A stretch of DNA of 7,748 nucleotides from Burkholderiales bacterium (GTDB taxonomy: Bacteria > Pseudomonadota > Gammaproteobacteria > Burkholderiales > Burkholderiaceae_D): contig JACPVY010000567.1 of the NCBI GenBank assembly GCA_016197345.1, positions 1 to 7,748 on the forward strand. Direction: 5' to 3'. Both the position numbers and the translations under genes were made by a program. The stretch's first letter is position 1; the number at the start of each line of letters is the position of its first letter. The notes under the pieces were generated by a model. That model made no database searches and was not told the DNA's origin. It saw only the letters and a program-made list of their open reading frames with translations. Shown here in pieces: positions 5,347 through 7,748 of the stretch.

Positions 5347-6627
5347 ATGAATTCATCAACGTTTTTTGTTTTGTTCATCGGCTTTTTGCTGACAACGCTT
5401 ATCCTCAAAGTGTGGCTAAATACCCGTCATATTCGCCATATCCAACGTCATCGTGCACAAGTGCCACCCGCATTCGCGAGCAAAATCTCGCTCGAAGCGC
5501 ATCAAAAAGCCGCCGATTACACCATCGCTAAAACCAAGTTCGGTTTGATACTGTTGTTTGTCAATGCTGTTGTGTTGCTGGGTTTTACCGTCTTTGGCGG
5601 TTTGCAATGGCTATCGACCACCTTGTTTGCCGCGCTTGGGCCTGGCATGTGGTACCAAATGGGTTTGCTGGTAGCGTTTTCGGCGGTCTCTAGCCTGATC
5701 GATTTACCGAGCGATTATTACAATCAATTCGTGTTAGAAGAAAAATTTGGCTTTAACCGCATGAGTTTGCAATTGTGGTTGACTGATATGGTGAAAAATA
5801 CCGTGATTGGTGCCGTCACTGGTCTGCCATTGTTCTGGTTGTTTTTGACTTTCATGGCAAAAGCCGGCGATTTGTGGTGGGTGTATGCGGCCTGCGTCAC
5901 GATTGGCTTTATGTTCTTGATGCAAGTGCTATGGCCAGCCGTCTTCATGCCGTGGTTCAACAAATTTGAACCAATGAAAGATGTGGCTTTAAAAACGCGT
6001 TTGGAATCCTTAATGCAACGCGTCGGCTTTGGCGCACGCGATTTGTTTGAAATGGATGGCTCTAAGCGCAGTGGACATGGCAATGCGATGTTTGTCGGCA
6101 TGGGTTCCAAAAAACGCATTGTGTTTTACGATACCTTGATGGCAAATTTGAGCCATGGCGAGATTGAAGCCATTCTCGCCCATGAATTAGGTCATTTCAT
6201 GCTCAAGCATGTGGTCAAGCGTTTGGTGTATATGTCGGTCTTTATGTTTGGCATTTTCTTTTTAATCAACTACCTGAAAAATCAATTATGGTTTTATGAA
6301 GGTTTGGGGGTGACACCGATTTTGATCGGTGAGCATCAAAACGATGTGATGGCACTCTTGCTGTTTTCCTTGATTCCACAAGTGTTTTCGTTTGTCTTTT
6401 CGCCACTATTGTCGATTGCTTCGCGCAAGCAAGAATACGAAGCCGATGCATTTGCGGCCGAGCACGCTAGCGCTGATGAATTGATTTCTGGCCTCGTCAA
6501 AACCTATGAGGAAAACGCCGCCACCGTCACACCTGATCCGCTACGTTCTAAATTTTACGATTCCCATCCACCCGCAGCATTACGCATCGCTCACTTAGAA
6601 GCGTTGCGCGGTGCGCGCGCTAGCTAA
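5347..6627 (+). CDS. M48A family (Ste24/CAAX prenyl protease-like) membrane zinc metallopeptidase
   Basis: A 426-residue integral membrane protease of the Ste24/M48A type. About seven hydrophobic segments are visible (near 7-25, 65-85, 101-120, 150-172, 175-200, 293-310 and 334-355), as in the Ste24 barrel. The zinc site is HELGH (279-283, His279, Glu280, His283) plus the third ligand Glu363 in QEYEADAFAAEH. The substrate-edge strand NAMFVGMGSKKRIVFYDTLM (246-265) and the DSHPP motif (405-409) are also family hallmarks. Bacterial members are thought to cleave membrane or misfolded proteins; since bacteria lack prenylated CAAX proteins, the natural substrate is unknown. I start at ATG 5347, with AGG at 5338-5340. 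The frame stays open upstream to about 4987, but that part overlaps orn and has no family similarity. It heads a rightward run with phhB and rsgA, a gene order I associate with Burkholderiales. Confidence 0.95.
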   Translation: MNSSTFFVLFIGFLLTTLILKVWLNTRHIRHIQRHRAQVPPAFASKISLEAHQKAADYTIAKTKFGLILLFVNAVVLLGFTVFGGLQWLSTTLFAALGPGMWYQMGLLVAFSAVSSLIDLPSDYYNQFVLEEKFGFNRMSLQLWLTDMVKNTVIGAVTGLPLFWLFLTFMAKAGDLWWVYAACVTIGFMFLMQVLWPAVFMPWFNKFEPMKDVALKTRLESLMQRVGFGARDLFEMDGSKRSGHGNAMFVGMGSKKRIVFYDTLMANLSHGEIEAILAHELGHFMLKHVVKRLVYMSVFMFGIFFLINYLKNQLWFYEGLGVTPILIGEHQNDVMALLLFSLIPQVFSFVFSPLLSIASRKQEYEADAFAAEHASADELISGLVKTYEENAATVTPDPLRSKFYDSHPPAALRIAHLEALRGARAS

Positions 6628-6649
6628 CCCTAGTTCATAGAGGAAAACC

Positions 6650-7009
6650 ATGCCCACCATCAATCATTTATTGCAGCAAACCTGCCGCCACTTGGAGACT
6701 GCCCTGACTAGCGACGAACTGTCCGCGCATCTTGCCTTGCAACCAAGCTGGAAAGTCGAAGCTGGCAAAATTGTGAAAACTTTTAGCTTTGAAAATTATT
6801 ATCAAACGCTGGCTTTTGTGAATGGCATTGCTTTAGTCATTCATCGCGATGATCACCACCCGGAATTAGTCGTCACTTACAACCGCTGCGTGGTCAAGTT
6901 TGATACACATTCGGTAAATGGCGGCAAAGGTGGTTTATCTGAAAACGACTTCATTTGCGCCGCTAAGGTCGATGCCATTTTTGCCCAAGGTTTTGCACAT
7001 GCCAACTAA
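6650..7009 (+). CDS. phhB: Pterin-4a-carbinolamine dehydratase
   Basis: This enzyme dehydrates 4a-hydroxytetrahydrobiopterin to the quinonoid dihydropterin, recycling the cofactor of phenylalanine hydroxylase. Some bacterial homologues act in pterin or molybdopterin metabolism instead. The protein is 119 residues, normal for the family. The active-site signature is present as IHRDDHHPELVVTYNRC (64-80), with His69 and His70 before Pro71. Then come the THSVNGGKGGLSENDF stretch (86-101), where Thr86 and His87 are the conserved TH pair, and Asp100 before the final helix. The insert between TH and GLSENDF is slightly longer than the commonest TH-x-x-GL form. A strong GAGGAAAA ribosome site lies just before the ATG. 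It sits 22 bases after the protease gene and 15 bases before rsgA, suggesting one transcript. No phenylalanine hydroxylase gene is visible in the window. Confidence 0.95.
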   Translation: MPTINHLLQQTCRHLETALTSDELSAHLALQPSWKVEAGKIVKTFSFENYYQTLAFVNGIALVIHRDDHHPELVVTYNRCVVKFDTHSVNGGKGGLSENDFICAAKVDAIFAQGFAHAN

Positions 7010-7024
7010 TCGCGGATGGTTGGT

Positions 7025-7748
7025 ATGAGTCGCGCTAGCAAGGGCGGACAAAAAGCGAATGCCAAGACCGATGGCGCTGCGGTGGAACATGTCAGCGCGA
7101 CCATTATCGCGGCTCATGGTCGGCATTATTTGGGCGTGCACGATCAACGTCATTTGCAATGCGTGACGCGTGGCAAGAAAACCAATGTCGCGGTTGGCGA
7201 TATCGTTAGCTTGCAAATGACGTCGCCCAACCAAGGCGTGATCGAGGAAATTCAAGAACGTAAAACGCTGCTTTTCCGCTCAGATCAATACAAATCGAAG
7301 CTGTTAGCAGCAAATTTGCATAAGATCTTCATCGTCGTTGCGACTGAGCCAAGCTTTACCGATGACTTGGTGTCGCGCGCCTTGGTCGCGAGTGAAGCGG
7401 CCGGTATCCAAGCCCACATCATTTTGAACAAGGTCGATATCACCGCTAGCTTGGAGAAAACGCGGCAGCGCTTGAAGGTGTATAGCGACCTTGGCTATGC
7501 GGTGCATGAGGTCTCGGCCAAAGGCGCGCCAGAAGAAACGCGGCAATGTTTGATGGCGCTGATGCAAGGCCAAAGTTCGATCTTGATCGGCCAATCCGGC
7601 ATGGGAAAATCATCGCTGATCAATTTGCTGGTGCCGGATGCGGATATTGCCACGCGCGAAATTTCGGCCGCGCTCGATACTGGCAAACACACCACTACTT
7701 TTACCCGCCTTTATCAATTAGAAGGTGGAACGTCGATCATTGACTCCC
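7025..7748 (+). CDS. rsgA: Ribosome small subunit-dependent GTPase A (RsgA), 3' truncated by window
   Basis: RsgA (YjeQ) is a circularly permuted GTPase that binds the 30S subunit near the decoding centre during late assembly and is released on GTP hydrolysis. The visible 241 residues show an N-terminal OB-fold (about 22-78), then the permuted GTPase motifs in the expected order: G4 NKVD (135-138), G5 SAKG (164-167), G1/P-loop GQSGMGKS (189-196), switch region DTGKHTTT (218-225), and the beginning of G3, IIDS, where the window stops. The C-terminal zinc domain is beyond the end. I start at ATG 7025. An in-frame ATG at 7016 would add three residues (MVG), and neither has a strong ribosome site. 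The first 20 residues are basic and disordered-looking, as is common. It closely follows phhB. Confidence 0.97.
   Translation, partial: MSRASKGGQKANAKTDGAAVEHVSATIIAAHGRHYLGVHDQRHLQCVTRGKKTNVAVGDIVSLQMTSPNQGVIEEIQERKTLLFRSDQYKSKLLAANLHKIFIVVATEPSFTDDLVSRALVASEAAGIQAHIILNKVDITASLEKTRQRLKVYSDLGYAVHEVSAKGAPEETRQCLMALMQGQSSILIGQSGMGKSSLINLLVPDADIATREISAALDTGKHTTTFTRLYQLEGGTSIIDS

Overview
The window reads as an ordinary chromosomal stretch of a betaproteobacterium. Moderate GC, the divergent layout orn / M48 protease–phhB–rsgA, and an SrkA (YihE)-type kinase suggest Burkholderiales, perhaps an Oxalobacteraceae-like genome. That placement is inferred from gene order and protein style and was not searched. 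The exception is the first ~120 bases. They are much richer in GC, with nearly all third positions G or C, and look like a fragment of a high-GC gene joined abruptly to the rest. This could be a chimeric contig end or a transfer junction.

Layout. Positions 1-213 hold the composition break and a short + strand reading frame ending at 213. It overlaps the start of an unrecognised, strongly acidic 140-residue protein (207-629, +). Facing it is a compact minus-strand cluster: srkA (stress-response kinase), moaE (molybdopterin synthase large subunit) and crcB (fluoride channel), with moaE and crcB overlapping by ATGA. From a 137-base divergent spacer, which contains competing hairpins and a T run, a YecA/UPF0149 protein with a C-terminal SEC-C zinc motif runs rightward. 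It is followed by a LURP-one/YxjI-like protein with an unusual Asp/Ser-rich tail. These converge on a minus-strand pair: orn (oligoribonuclease) and a small membrane-anchored or exported protein of unknown function. A probable terminator for the rightward genes lies inside the 3' end of that small gene. Across a 49-base divergent spacer from orn, an M48A (Ste24/CAAX-type) membrane protease, phhB (pterin-4a-carbinolamine dehydratase) and rsgA (ribosome small-subunit GTPase, cut by the window end) run rightward.

How they work together. Most genes are housekeeping: cofactor synthesis, RNA turnover, ribosome assembly, membrane protein quality control and protein-damage response. No shared pathway is evident beyond operon neighbourhood. 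I saw no tRNA, rRNA, CRISPR array, insertion sequence or integrase. The least explained parts are the left end (composition break plus overlapping unknown ORFs), the acidic tail of the LURP-one-like protein, the possible attenuator before yecA, and a clear excess of the palindrome GCTAGC across the window.
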